A DNA stretch of 64,000 bases from Glutamicibacter sp. JL.03c (GCF_025854375.1 NZ_CP107575.1:2542001-2606000), one strand, 5' to 3'. Positions 34,997-43,945 are shown, numbered from the stretch's first letter. Numbers and translations are program-made. Notes: generated from the sequence alone by a model not told the origin.

Positions 34997-35950
34997 ATGG
35001 TTGAACACAAAACATTTGCTGCATCACTACGTCATGCGGCCGGCACAACTGCTCTGGCGGCTGGTGGCGCTGTGGCCTTGGGTGGTGCACTCCTGGGCTA
35101 TGGAATGCTGGAGACCCAGAAGTTCGGTCTTCGCCGCGAAACCCTGGGCGTCCTACCCCGAGGTGCCGCCGACATCAAGGTACTGCACCTCTCGGACATC
35201 CATATGGTTCCGGGACAGGAAACCAAGATCCAATGGCTGCGGGAACTGGCTGACCTCGAACCTGACTTCGTGATCAACACCGGCGACAATCTCAGCCACC
35301 GAAAAGCAATTCCTTCGTTGCTAAAGGCACTGGAGCCCCTTATGGCCTTCCCCGGCGCCTTCGTACCCGGGTCCAACTGCTACTACGCGCCCAAGCTCAA
35401 GAACCCGTTCAAGTACTTCGCGCGCAACGAGGGCATCCCCAATCCGTCCTCGCGGGATCAGCTTCCCTTCGAAGACATGCACCGGGCTTTCGGCTCCGCC
35501 GGTTGGGTGAATATGTCCAACCGTTCGCATTCAATGGTCCTGAACGGGCTGCGCCTGGACTTGAGCGGCGTGGATGATCCGCATATCAATCGCGACCGCT
35601 TCGCAGGCTGGCCACGCGGTTCCTCGACCAGCGACCAGGCTCCCCATGTTCGCATCGCGTTGACGCACGCTCCATACCAGCGGGTCCTGGACCAGTTCAC
35701 CGAAGCGAAGGCCGATGTCATCTTTGCCGGGCACACCCATGGCGGACAGGTCTGCATCCCCGGCTACGGCGCACTGGTGTCCAATTGCGATCTGCCAACG
35801 TGGCGCGCCCGGGGCCTGAGCGATTGGGACTACGCAGGCAACTCTGTTCCCCTGAATGTCTCCGCCGGATTGGGAACCTCACGCTTTGCGCCGATTCGCT
35901 TTGCTTGCCCGCCAGAGGCAATTCTGGTGACGCTCACCGGACGCAATTAG
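34997..35950 (+). CDS. Membrane-associated metallophosphoesterase
   Basis: This is a 317-residue calcineurin-like phosphoesterase. The five metal motifs can be followed: LHLSDIHM (about residue 60, D-x-H), VINTGDNLSH (G-D-N), FVPGSNCYY (in place of the usual G-N-H-D), LTHAPYQR, and IFAGHTHGGQVCIPG (G-H-x-H-G-G). An N-terminal hydrophobic stretch of about 25 residues (TALAAGGAVALGGALLGYG) suggests a membrane anchor. The start is awkward: the ATG at 34997 is the first in frame, but the good ribosome binding site (GAAAGGA) is placed for an ATG at 34983 in another frame. The counterpart beside ponA2 in mycobacteria (Rv3683, from memory) has the same fold. Substrate unknown. Confidence 0.87.
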   Translation: MVEHKTFAASLRHAAGTTALAAGGAVALGGALLGYGMLETQKFGLRRETLGVLPRGAADIKVLHLSDIHMVPGQETKIQWLRELADLEPDFVINTGDNLSHRKAIPSLLKALEPLMAFPGAFVPGSNCYYAPKLKNPFKYFARNEGIPNPSSRDQLPFEDMHRAFGSAGWVNMSNRSHSMVLNGLRLDLSGVDDPHINRDRFAGWPRGSSTSDQAPHVRIALTHAPYQRVLDQFTEAKADVIFAGHTHGGQVCIPGYGALVSNCDLPTWRARGLSDWDYAGNSVPLNVSAGLGTSRFAPIRFACPPEAILVTLTGRN

Positions 35951-35969
35951 CCTCAAAATCATCTTCTAG

Positions 35970-36007
35970 ATCCCGGTCTTGCACGGATTATCGTGCCGGG
36001 CCGGGAT
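35970..36007 (+). terminator. Probable terminator after the metallophosphoesterase gene
   Basis: ATCCCGG (35970-35976) pairs with CCGGGAT (36001-36007), and an inner GCACG/CGTGC stem forms around GATTAT, with a small internal loop. A weak T-containing stretch follows. Confidence 0.68.
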
Positions 36008-36122
36008 TCGCTTAATCCTCATCTGAAGCAGTTCTTTCCTAAATGAGAAAATTGATTGAATTCTCTCAACCACTGACGGTAAGCTGAAGCTCTGTCTAAC
36101 TTCTGGATGAATGCGGGGTACC

Positions 36123-37940
36123 GTGGCGCAAGCACAACAGGTCGACTCTAAGGACCCGGTTCCGCTCTCCGCAACGCTAAAGCGGCTTTACCCGTTTGTG
36201 AAGCCAATACTCCCCCGGCTGTTCTGCGGATTCCTCTGCGCGCTCGGTGCCGGAATCGTGGCCTTGGTCATCCCGCAGGTGCTGGCATGGCTCGTGAACT
36301 CCGTGTTGCACCGAGACGGCGACTCCTCCGAGGTCTGGATTTCCGTTGCCATCGTCGCTGCCTTGGGTTTTGTTGAAGCACTGCTGATCTACCTGCGCCG
36401 TCAATTCGTGCTGACCCCGGCCGCCGGCCTGGAAACAAAGATGCGCATCCGGTTCTACAGGCACCTTCAGCGCCTCCCGGTTGCATTCCACGAGCGTTGG
36501 GGATCGGGCCAGTTGCTCTCGCGCTCCATGTCGGATCTCTCGCTGCTGCGGCGCTGGCTCGCCTTCGGCGCGATGATGCTCGTCGTGGAAACCGTCACGG
36601 TCATTACCGGCTTGATCCTGATGTTCACCCACTCGTGGATTCTGGGATTGCTCTACCTTTTGGGCTCGATCCCCATAGCCATCCAGGCCTACCGCTTCCG
36701 CAATAAGTTCCGCGCCGCCAGCCGCCTGAGCCAAGACCAAGCCGGCGATCTCGCCACAGCGGTAGAAGAATCCGTGCACGGCATTCGCGTGATCAAGGCC
36801 TTTGGCCGCGGGCCGCACATTTTCGAAGGCTTCAACACCCAGGCCAAGTCGCTGCAGGAAACGGAAATCGCCAAAGCCAAAACCCTGGCCACCTTCCTGC
36901 TCACCGTCGTCGCAGTCCCGGAAACCATTTTGGGTATCGGCCTGTTCATCGGCATCGCCCAGGTCGCCAGCGGAACGTTGAGCGTCGGTTCCCTGGTCGC
37001 CTACTTTGCCATCGCCGCCGTCATCGCCGGGCCTGTCGAAGGCATGGGCATGCTGCTGGGAATGACGCTGAGCACCAAGACCGCGCTGGACCGCCACTTT
37101 GAAGTCATGGACGCGGCCAACGACATCGTCTCCCCCGAACAGCCCAAGGTCCCGCAGCAGCCTGATGGCACTGTGGCCCTGCGCCATGTGCGCTTTGCCT
37201 ACGCCGACACCGCTGGCACGCATCGGCCGATCCTGGCCGATATCGATCTTCAGATCCGCCCGGGCGAAACCATGGCCCTGGTCGGCATCACCGGGTCGGG
37301 CAAATCGACCCTGCTGAACCTGATTCCCCGATTGCATGAAGCGACCGCCGGCGAGGTCTTGATCCATGGACAGAACGTCAAGGACTGGGACCTCGATCAG
37401 CTGCGCACCGAGATTGCGGTGGCTTTCGAAGACACCACGCTGTTCTCCACCACCATCCGGGACAACGTCCTGCTGGGCGCGCCGGAATCCCTGGATGGGG
37501 AAGAACGCGAAGCACTGCTCGCTGAGGCCCTCGACGTCGCCCAAGCCCACTTCACCTACTCTCTGCCCCAAGGCGTCGACACGCTCATCGGAGAAGAAGG
37601 GCTCTCCCTCTCCGGCGGACAGCGCCAGCGTATCGCCCTGGCTCGCGCCATCGCGGCCCGTCCGAGAGTGCTGGTCCTCGATGACCCGCTCTCGGCACTC
37701 GACGTGCGAACCGAAGAACTAGTCACCGAAAAGCTGCGCGAGGTCCTCGCCGGAACCACCACCCTGATCGTGGCGCACCGCCCCTCCACCGTGATGCTGG
37801 CAGACCGCGTGGCATTGCTCCGCGACGGCCGCATTGATGCGGTGGGCAGCCACACCCACCTGCTGAGCACGAACGAACATTACCGATTTGTCATTGCCAG
37901 CCTGGATGACGAAGAACTATCAACCACCGAGGAGGCCTGA
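36123..37940 (+). CDS. ABC exporter half-transporter, first of a heterodimer
   Basis: This is a 605-residue type IV ABC exporter with six membrane helices (about residues 25-300) and one nucleotide-binding domain. Walker A is LVGITGSGKSTLLN near residue 385, the signature is EEGLSLSGGQRQR near 492, Walker B is VLVLDDPLSALDV near 515, and the H-loop is LIVAHRPST near 548. The residue after the Walker B Asp is Asp, not the catalytic Glu, so this domain has a degenerate catalytic site but an intact LSGGQ. I chose the GTG at 36123 with GGGG before it. An ATG at 36111 is possible. The next gene begins two bases after the stop and encodes the partner, so an obligate heterodimer is inferred. The cargo is unknown (drug, lipid or peptide). 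Confidence 0.9.
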   Translation: MAQAQQVDSKDPVPLSATLKRLYPFVKPILPRLFCGFLCALGAGIVALVIPQVLAWLVNSVLHRDGDSSEVWISVAIVAALGFVEALLIYLRRQFVLTPAAGLETKMRIRFYRHLQRLPVAFHERWGSGQLLSRSMSDLSLLRRWLAFGAMMLVVETVTVITGLILMFTHSWILGLLYLLGSIPIAIQAYRFRNKFRAASRLSQDQAGDLATAVEESVHGIRVIKAFGRGPHIFEGFNTQAKSLQETEIAKAKTLATFLLTVVAVPETILGIGLFIGIAQVASGTLSVGSLVAYFAIAAVIAGPVEGMGMLLGMTLSTKTALDRHFEVMDAANDIVSPEQPKVPQQPDGTVALRHVRFAYADTAGTHRPILADIDLQIRPGETMALVGITGSGKSTLLNLIPRLHEATAGEVLIHGQNVKDWDLDQLRTEIAVAFEDTTLFSTTIRDNVLLGAPESLDGEEREALLAEALDVAQAHFTYSLPQGVDTLIGEEGLSLSGGQRQRIALARAIAARPRVLVLDDPLSALDVRTEELVTEKLREVLAGTTTLIVAHRPSTVMLADRVALLRDGRIDAVGSHTHLLSTNEHYRFVIASLDDEELSTTEEA

Positions 37941-37942
37941 AG

Positions 37943-39751
37943 ATGAGTAAGCCACTAGGTGTCGCCAACGAGGACTCCATCAAGCTTTCCGCTGCTGATC
38001 GCAAGGTCGTGCGCCAGCGATCTTTCCGCCTGCTCGCTGCCCTCGCCTTGCCGCAGAAGAAGCTCTTCATCCTCACAGTCGTGTTGGTCCTGGTTTCCAA
38101 CGCGGCACGCGTGCTGTTGCCAATCATCATCGCCTTTGCCATCGATTGGACCCTGCCACAGGTCCGCGAGGGCAACTGGGGCGCTTTGGGGATCACTGGC
38201 GCGGGATACATCGTGTGCGCGATTCTCAGCGGCGTCTTGCTGGCCTGGTATATCAATTCCGCCGCAAAGATTTCGCAAGCCATGTTGCTGGATCTGCGCC
38301 AGCAGGTCTTCCGCCATACCCAGCGGCTCAGTCTTGAATTCCATGAGAATTACACATCGGGACGCATTATTTCCCGCCAGACTTCTGATCTGGAAACCCT
38401 GCGGGAATTGTTGGACCAGGGCGTCTCGGAATTGGCGTCCTCCTGCGTCTTCATCGTCTTCACGCTGATTTCGATTTTCCTGCTGGACTGGCAAAGCGGA
38501 CTCGTGGTCTGCATCGCCGCCGTTCCGGTAGCCATCCTGTTCTTCTGGTACCAGCGCCGTTCCGAGGTCTTGTACCGTGAATCCCGTGTCGTTTCCGCCA
38601 AGGTCATCTCGACATTCGTGGAAACCATGACCGGTATCCGCGCAGTGAAGGCCTTTCGCCGCGAACGTGCCAATGATGAAAACTACCAAGGCATCGCTGA
38701 GAAGTACCGTGATAATTCGGTACGCTCTTTCAACCTCTTTGGCATCTTGCAGCCAGGCCTGGTCCTGATTGGCAACCTTGCGGTCGCGGCGCTTCTTGCC
38801 TACGGCGGATTCCGCATCATGAACGGCTCCATGGAAGTCGGTGCCATGGTGGCCATCCTCCTGGCTTCCAAGCGGCTCTTCCAACCCGTTGAGCACATTG
38901 CGATGTTCTACTCGTCTTTGCAGTCCGCAACTGCAGCCTTGGAAAAGGTCTCAGGACTCCTGGAAGAAGAACCCACCGTGCTTGAGCCAGAACATCCCAA
39001 GAGCATTCGCAAGGTGTCCGGCGATCTGCAGTTCAAGGATGCGGTCTTCGGCTACGGTGACGGCCCCATCATCATGGAGGAATTCGATCTGCACATTCCA
39101 GCGGGTCAGACCGTTGCTGTTGTGGGTCAAACCGGTGCCGGCAAATCTACGCTCGCCAAGCTGATTGCGCGCTTCTACGACCTGCGATCGGGCACATTGA
39201 ATCTGGATTCAGTGCCGATCAAGGAGCTGTCGAATAAGGAACTGCGCCAGCATGTGGTCATGGTGACCCAGGAAGCATTCCTGTTCTCCGGGTCAGTAGC
39301 CGAAAATATCGCCCTGGGCCGGCCTGGTGCTTCGATGGAGGACATCCACGCCGCGGCACTAGCGGTGGGCGCCCACGAGTTCATCCTGGATCTTCCCGAG
39401 GGCTACGACACCGATGTGAATAAGCGCGGCGGACGCGTCTCGGCAGGACAACGACAGCTGATCTCCTTTGCCCGCGCCTTCTTGGCAGATCCCGCGGTCT
39501 TGATCCTGGATGAAGCGACCAGCTCCCTTGATATCCCTTCGGAGCGTGCGGTTCAGCGCGGCCTGCAGACGTTGCTTGGCAATCGCACGGCGCTGATCAT
39601 CGCCCACCGCCTCTCGACGGTTCAAATCGCTGACCGCGTCCTGGTAGTCCACGATGGCAAGATCGCAGAGGATGGCACCCCGCAGCAGTTGATTGCCGAT
39701 AATGGCCATTTCGCCGCCTTGCACAAGGCGTGGACGGATTCGCTGGTCTAG
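37943..39751 (+). CDS. ABC exporter half-transporter, second of a heterodimer
   Basis: This is a 602-residue partner of the preceding gene. Six membrane helices (about residues 30-310) are followed by the nucleotide-binding domain with Walker A VVGQTGAGKSTLAKL near 393, signature GGRVSAGQRQLISFA near 496, Walker B AVLILDEATSSLDI near 517 with the catalytic Glu, and H-loop LIIAHRLST near 550. Here the Walker B is intact, but the signature is V-S-A-G-Q rather than L-S-G-G-Q. This is the complement of the first subunit, as in TmrAB-like or BmrCD-like exporters. GGAGG is well placed before the ATG at 37943, inside the end of the upstream gene. A strong terminator follows. Confidence 0.92.
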   Translation: MSKPLGVANEDSIKLSAADRKVVRQRSFRLLAALALPQKKLFILTVVLVLVSNAARVLLPIIIAFAIDWTLPQVREGNWGALGITGAGYIVCAILSGVLLAWYINSAAKISQAMLLDLRQQVFRHTQRLSLEFHENYTSGRIISRQTSDLETLRELLDQGVSELASSCVFIVFTLISIFLLDWQSGLVVCIAAVPVAILFFWYQRRSEVLYRESRVVSAKVISTFVETMTGIRAVKAFRRERANDENYQGIAEKYRDNSVRSFNLFGILQPGLVLIGNLAVAALLAYGGFRIMNGSMEVGAMVAILLASKRLFQPVEHIAMFYSSLQSATAALEKVSGLLEEEPTVLEPEHPKSIRKVSGDLQFKDAVFGYGDGPIIMEEFDLHIPAGQTVAVVGQTGAGKSTLAKLIARFYDLRSGTLNLDSVPIKELSNKELRQHVVMVTQEAFLFSGSVAENIALGRPGASMEDIHAAALAVGAHEFILDLPEGYDTDVNKRGGRVSAGQRQLISFARAFLADPAVLILDEATSSLDIPSERAVQRGLQTLLGNRTALIIAHRLSTVQIADRVLVVHDGKIAEDGTPQQLIADNGHFAALHKAWTDSLV

Positions 39752-39766
39752 GCAAGCCCAGATAGA

Positions 39767-39815
39767 AGCAGCCCCTGGCGGCTCAGAGAATTTCTGAGCC
39801 GCCAAGGGGCTGCTT
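39767..39815. terminator. Bidirectional terminator between the ABC exporter and purC
   Basis: A stem of about 22 bp with one mismatch pairs 39767-39788 with 39793-39815, with a short AT loop and TTT after it. The two flanking genes are convergent. Confidence 0.88.
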
Positions 39816-39833
39816 TGATGCGTCCTGCCGGAA

Positions 39834-40739
39834 CTAGGCAGTGAAGCTCTTGCCAGTCAGGCGTTCATAGGCTTCGATGTACCGGGCACGGGTCTTCTCG
39901 ACAATCTCAGCGGGCAGCCGCGGAGGCTGCTCGCCGGAGTTCTTGTCCCAGCCAGATGCCTCGCTGGTCAACCAGTCGCGCACGAACTGCTTGTCGAAGC
40001 TCGGCTGGGCTTGGCCTGGCTGGTACGCCGTGGCGTCCCAGAAACGCGAGGAGTCCGGGGTCAGCACTTCGTCGCCCAAGGTGACCTCGCCAGTGGCAGG
40101 ATCTGCGCCGAACTCGACCTTGGTGTCCGCCAAGATGATCCCGCGGGCGCGGGCAATCTGCTCAGCCTGCTCGTAAAGTGCCACGGTCTTCTCGCGCAGG
40201 GCCTCGGCAACTTCGCTGCCAACGCGCTCAACTGTCTGCTCATAAGTGATGTTCTCGTCGTGCTCCCCTACCTCGGCCTTCGCCGATGGGGTGAACAACG
40301 CAGGCTCCAGGCGGGAGCCATCCACCAGGCCTCCAGGCAATGGCAGGCTGCACACGGTCTTGGAGACCTTGTACTCAGCCAGGCCCGAACCGGTGAGATA
40401 TCCGCGAGCGATGCATTCGATCGGGTACATTTCCAGCTTCTTGCAGACCATGGCACGCCCGGCCACGGCTTCTGGAACGTCGGTAGAGATCACGTGGTTG
40501 GCGAAGCCGCCCAGCTGCTCGAACCACCACAGGCTCAGCTGGGTCAGGACCTTGCCCTTATCCGGGATCTCGCTGGTGAGCACAAAATCATAGGCGCTGA
40601 TGCGGTCCGAAGCGACGACCAGCACGCGGTCGGTGTCCTCGAAGCTCGTGCCTGCCGGCACGTAGAGGTCTCGAACCTTGCCCGAGTAGAAGTGGTCCCA
40701 ACCTTCAAGGTCGAGAACTTCGGTCTGGAATCCTGCCAT
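39834..40739 (-). CDS. purC: SAICAR synthase (phosphoribosylaminoimidazole-succinocarboxamide synthase)
   Basis: This enzyme joins aspartate to CAIR in purine synthesis, with ATP. The 301-residue length fits the fungal-like, longer PurC type common in actinobacteria. Visible segments are FYSGKVRDLYVPAG at residues 17-30, VVASDRISAYDFVL, PIECIARGYLTGSGLAEY with the SAICAR signature Glu-Cys-Ile-x-Arg, ILADTKVEFG, and LTPDSSRFWDA near residue 225, the D-S-S-R-x-W signature. AGAGGA lies before the ATG. It is 15 bp downstream of purD on the same strand and likely cotranscribed. It ends at a terminator shared with the ABC operon. Confidence 0.96.
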   Translation of the reverse strand: MAGFQTEVLDLEGWDHFYSGKVRDLYVPAGTSFEDTDRVLVVASDRISAYDFVLTSEIPDKGKVLTQLSLWWFEQLGGFANHVISTDVPEAVAGRAMVCKKLEMYPIECIARGYLTGSGLAEYKVSKTVCSLPLPGGLVDGSRLEPALFTPSAKAEVGEHDENITYEQTVERVGSEVAEALREKTVALYEQAEQIARARGIILADTKVEFGADPATGEVTLGDEVLTPDSSRFWDATAYQPGQAQPSFDKQFVRDWLTSEASGWDKNSGEQPPRLPAEIVEKTRARYIEAYERLTGKSFTA

Positions 40740-40754
40740 AAATATCTGGTCCTC

Positions 40755-42041
40755 TTACTTGCTTTGATCAGCGACGACAATTTCGCCGCGTTCGGCCTTC
40801 AGCGCGATATCGGTGCGCGACTGGGCACCATCCCAGCTGATCTCGGCGACGCCCGCATACGCCGCCTTGCGAGCAGCTGCCAGGTCATCTCCCAGGCCAA
40901 CGACGGCAAGCACGCGTCCGCCGGAAACGACGATGTTGCCGTCTGCATCGGCGGAGGTGCCGGCGTGCATCACGTGCACGTTCTCCAACGCGTTCGCAGC
41001 ATCCAGCCCGGAAATCACGGCGCCCTTCACCGGGCTGTCCGGGTAGTTCTCAGCGGCGATGACAACATCAACGGCGGTAAGCGGCGACCAGTTCAGCTGT
41101 TCGGCATCATCGAGCTGGCCCTTGGCAGCGGCGAGCAATACGCCGCCCAGCGGGGTCTTCAGGCGGGCAAGGACTGCTTGGGTCTCCGGGTCGCCGAAGC
41201 GTGCATTGAATTCGATGACGCGGATACCGCGCTTGGTCACGGCCAAGCCGCAGTAGAGTACGCCGGTGAACGGGGTGCCGCGCTTTTCCATTTCACGCAG
41301 GGTCGGGTAGGCGACGCGTTCCATGACTTCGTCGACGAAGTTCTCTGGCAGCCACTCAAGCGGCGAGTAGGCGCCCATGCCGCCGGTGTTCGGACCTTCG
41401 TCATTGTCGAATATGCGCTTGAAGTCCTGCGCAGGCGACAGCGGAACGGCGTGCTTGCCGTCGCAGATCACGAACAGGGAAACTTCTGGGCCATCGAGGA
41501 ATTCTTCGATGACCACGGTGCCACCGGCTGCGAAGCAGGCTTCGGCATGCTCCAGTGCTTCGTCGCGGTCCGAGGTGACCACGACGCCCTTGCCGGCGGC
41601 CAGGCCATCGTCCTTGACCACATACGGTGCGCCGAAGTCATCCAGTGCGCTGGCTGCTTCCTCGCGGTTGGTGGCCACGTGGGCCATGGCGGTGGGCACT
41701 TCTGCCGCAGCCATGACGTTCTTGGCAAAAGCCTTTGATGCCTCAAGCTGCGCTGCAGCTTTGGTAGGACCGAAGACCGGAATGCCGGCTTCGATCAGGG
41801 CATCGGAGACACCGGCTGCCAGTGGCGCTTCCGGACCGACAACTACCAGGTCGCTGGCCAGTTCGCGGGCCAGCGCGAGAACCGCGGCAGGATCCTGCGC
41901 GTCGATGTTGTGGGTGGTGACGTCCTGTTCGATGCCGGCGTTGCCGGGGGCACAATGGACTTCTTTGACGTAGGGGTCTGCACTCAGTGCTCGGACAATT
42001 GCATGCTCACGGCCGCCTGGGCCAATAACCAGTACCTTCAC
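40755..42041 (-). CDS. purD: Phosphoribosylamine-glycine ligase (GAR synthetase)
   Basis: This enzyme performs the second step of purine synthesis, with ATP. The 428-residue protein starts MKVLVIGPGGREHAIVRAL (the initiator is a GTG at 42041), with the PreATP-grasp domain, then the ATP-grasp domain containing VVKDDGLAAGKGVVV near residue 135 and EEFLDGPEVSLFVICDGK near 185. The family signature VIEFNARFGDPETQ lies near 282. The longer open frame upstream of 42041 has no family similarity. Purine genes are arranged as purC-purD on the minus strand and purF-purM on the plus strand, separated by an asparaginase gene and two small genes. Confidence 0.96.
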   Translation of the reverse strand: MKVLVIGPGGREHAIVRALSADPYVKEVHCAPGNAGIEQDVTTHNIDAQDPAAVLALARELASDLVVVGPEAPLAAGVSDALIEAGIPVFGPTKAAAQLEASKAFAKNVMAAAEVPTAMAHVATNREEAASALDDFGAPYVVKDDGLAAGKGVVVTSDRDEALEHAEACFAAGGTVVIEEFLDGPEVSLFVICDGKHAVPLSPAQDFKRIFDNDEGPNTGGMGAYSPLEWLPENFVDEVMERVAYPTLREMEKRGTPFTGVLYCGLAVTKRGIRVIEFNARFGDPETQAVLARLKTPLGGVLLAAAKGQLDDAEQLNWSPLTAVDVVIAAENYPDSPVKGAVISGLDAANALENVHVMHAGTSADADGNIVVSGGRVLAVVGLGDDLAAARKAAYAGVAEISWDGAQSRTDIALKAERGEIVVADQSK

Positions 42042-42177
42042 CCGGCCGAGTTTACCGGAGAATTCGCGGGCGGATGCCGTCTGTGACATCCATTGAACCT
42101 GTGCTGTGAACCCCACCGGCAACAGCTCAGCGCCGTGCCGATGGGCAAGGGACATCCCAGACGAATAAACTGGGGGA

Positions 42178-43152
42178 ATGGACCGATCCGTGGATATTTC
42201 CGATTGCTCGCAGTTAGTGCAAGTGAGCCGCAATGGAGTCACCGAGTCACGGCACTATGGGGTCGCGGTGGTCTTGGATCCGGACGGCTTAGCACTTTTG
42301 TCGCTGGGAAACCCTGACGCTTTGATCTTCCCGCGATCTGCCGTGAAGCCCTTCCAGGCGATTGCCTCATTACGATGCGGCGCCGAACTCACGGACGTGC
42401 AGGTGGCCCTGGCCTGCGCAAGCCACGTCGGCACTTTCGAGCACCAGGATGTGGCCCGCGCGATGCTCCAGGCCGGTGGTTTGGATGCTTCTGATCTCCA
42501 ATGCCCGCAATCCTGGCCCGTTGATTCGGCAACCAGAACCCAAATGACCCTTGAGCACTGGCCCAAATCCGCGTTGGCTTTCAACTGCTCGGGCAAGCAC
42601 GCAGGATTCCTGCTCGCCGCAAAAGCCTTGGGCGCTGAGACTGCCAGCTATCTGGATCCGGTTCATCCGGTCCAGCAGACGGCCCACGCGGTCCTCGAGG
42701 AGTTCTGCGGGCCGATCCATTTCACGGGCATCGATGGCTGCGGGGCCCCAGCTGTCCAAATGTCGTTGCAGAGCCTCGCCCAGGGCTTCAGGCAACTTGT
42801 CGTGTCACAGCTGGCGGAGGCGCAACGCGTTGTCGACGCGATGCGACACCACCCTTGGGCCGTTAGAGGCAAAGGCCATCCCAATACGGAAGTCATCAAG
42901 CGGACCGGGGCCATCGCCAAGCTGGGTGCCGAGGGCGTGCTGGCCGTGGCGGCGCCCAGCGGGGTGACCGTAGCCATCAAGATGCTCGACGGCTCCGCCC
43001 GCGGCACCGATCTCCTGGCCCTGTCGCTCTTGCGCAAATTCGACGCCATCGAGGAAACTGCCTACCGCGAATTGCGCGCGCAATTGCAGCCAGCGGGCGC
43101 CACTGCCGGGGCACGTGCTGCTGGACTACAGTTGGCTGGGACAGATTTCTGA
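42178..43152 (+). CDS. Asparaginase II-type (AnsA/Rhizobium-like) protein
   Basis: This is a 324-residue member of the asparaginase II family (Rhizobium etli AnsA type, PF06089), unrelated to the E. coli asparaginase fold. Family segments are FPRSAVKPFQAIA (about residue 52), ACASHVGTFEHQD, LAFNCSGKHAGFLLA (about 138) and GIDGCGAPAVQMSL (about 183), with the Ser-Lys pairs and Cys of the active site of this family. The ATG at 42178 is very close to a G-run (GGGGGA). A GTG at 42190 is a possible alternative start. It is divergent from purD across about 136 bp. Its place among purine genes suggests nitrogen supply, which is only an inference. Confidence 0.87.
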   Translation: MDRSVDISDCSQLVQVSRNGVTESRHYGVAVVLDPDGLALLSLGNPDALIFPRSAVKPFQAIASLRCGAELTDVQVALACASHVGTFEHQDVARAMLQAGGLDASDLQCPQSWPVDSATRTQMTLEHWPKSALAFNCSGKHAGFLLAAKALGAETASYLDPVHPVQQTAHAVLEEFCGPIHFTGIDGCGAPAVQMSLQSLAQGFRQLVVSQLAEAQRVVDAMRHHPWAVRGKGHPNTEVIKRTGAIAKLGAEGVLAVAAPSGVTVAIKMLDGSARGTDLLALSLLRKFDAIEETAYRELRAQLQPAGATAGARAAGLQLAGTDF

Positions 43153-43233
43153 TTTTCACTGCCTGGCTTCAAGCCATTCCAACAGGTGAATGTGACAGTT
43201 TTATGTCATCGAAGGAAAGAGATGAATCACTAA

Positions 43234-43614
43234 ATGGCAATCAAGCGACGCGTTGATGAAAGCGCTGGTCGTGCAGCGGTCCGCGAGTGGGCTGGAACTA
43301 CGCAAGGACAAGGAAAAATAGCCCGTCCGGTGTTGGCCATGGCAGTTCGCTACCTGCTGGAGGAATTAGCTTCTCGTGCCGAGGGCAATTCGGTCGAGGT
43401 GCGCATCCCTCCCTTTGGTGTGACTCAGTGCATAGCCGGCCCCCGGCACACCCGAGGCACCCCGCCGAATGTGGTCGAAATGCCTGCTGAATTATGGCTT
43501 TGCCTGGCGACCGGGCGAACCTCATGGGCGGATGCCCTGCAAACTGGGCAATTGCATGCCTCTGGACTTAGGGCAGACTTGTCCGCGCACCTACCACTTA
43601 TTGAGTACGCTTAA
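43234..43614 (+). CDS. Sterol-carrier-like family protein next to purF
   Basis: This is a 126-residue protein of the actinobacterial sterol carrier (SCP2-like, MDMPI-related) group that typically lies just upstream of purF. Segments include RAAVREWAGTT, ARPVLAMAVRYLLEELA, VEVRIPPFGVTQCIAGPRHT and the P-x-V-V-E-M strand with WLCLATGRTSWADAL. The hydrophobic pocket of SCP2 proteins binds lipids in other organisms, but no substrate is known for this group. GAAGGAAAGAG lies upstream of the ATG at 43234. It ends four bases before the next small membrane gene, so these are probably cotranscribed with purF. Confidence 0.8.
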   Translation: MAIKRRVDESAGRAAVREWAGTTQGQGKIARPVLAMAVRYLLEELASRAEGNSVEVRIPPFGVTQCIAGPRHTRGTPPNVVEMPAELWLCLATGRTSWADALQTGQLHASGLRADLSAHLPLIEYA

Positions 43615-43618
43615 GGGT

Positions 43619-43945
43619 ATGGAGCAACACCCCGCTACCCCGACATCTGCAGATCAAAGTGTCGAAGTGCAAATTCACTCGGCACCTAAATTCTGGCCAT
43701 TCATTCTGACCTTCGCCGTACTCGGCGCGCTGGTTGGCCTGGTCATTGGCTTGCTCGGCGAGCCTTCGCAGGAGTACACCCGTGCGTCAGCTTCCGGATT
43801 CTTCGCGATGTTCGGAGCTGGACTAGGTGTGGGTATCGGTGCGCTGGTGTTCGTGATCATTGATCGCTTCACCTCGCGCAAATCCACCAAGCATCTGGCA
43901 GTTCCTCTGGCCGAGGACACTGACACCAGCGGACAACCAGGCTAG
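43619..43945 (+). CDS. Small two-helix membrane protein
   Basis: This is a 108-residue protein with two hydrophobic segments: FWPFILTFAVLGALVGLVIG (about residues 26-45) and FAMFGAGLGVGIGALVFVII (about 65-84), a short acidic linker (EPSQEYT), and soluble ends. I recognize no named family. The gene starts four bases after the sterol-carrier-like stop and precedes purF by about 100 bp. Neighbours in the same place in related genomes suggest a conserved membrane protein of unknown role. The ATG at 43619 was chosen because the longer open frame lies within the preceding gene. Confidence 0.75.
   Translation: MEQHPATPTSADQSVEVQIHSAPKFWPFILTFAVLGALVGLVIGLLGEPSQEYTRASASGFFAMFGAGLGVGIGALVFVIIDRFTSRKSTKHLAVPLAEDTDTSGQPG

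Noticed and set aside
43180-43230. TGTGACAG...TGTCAT near the sterol-carrier-like gene as a CRP box
   Set aside because: The half-sites are spaced wrongly for TGTGA-N6-TCACA, so I did not call it.
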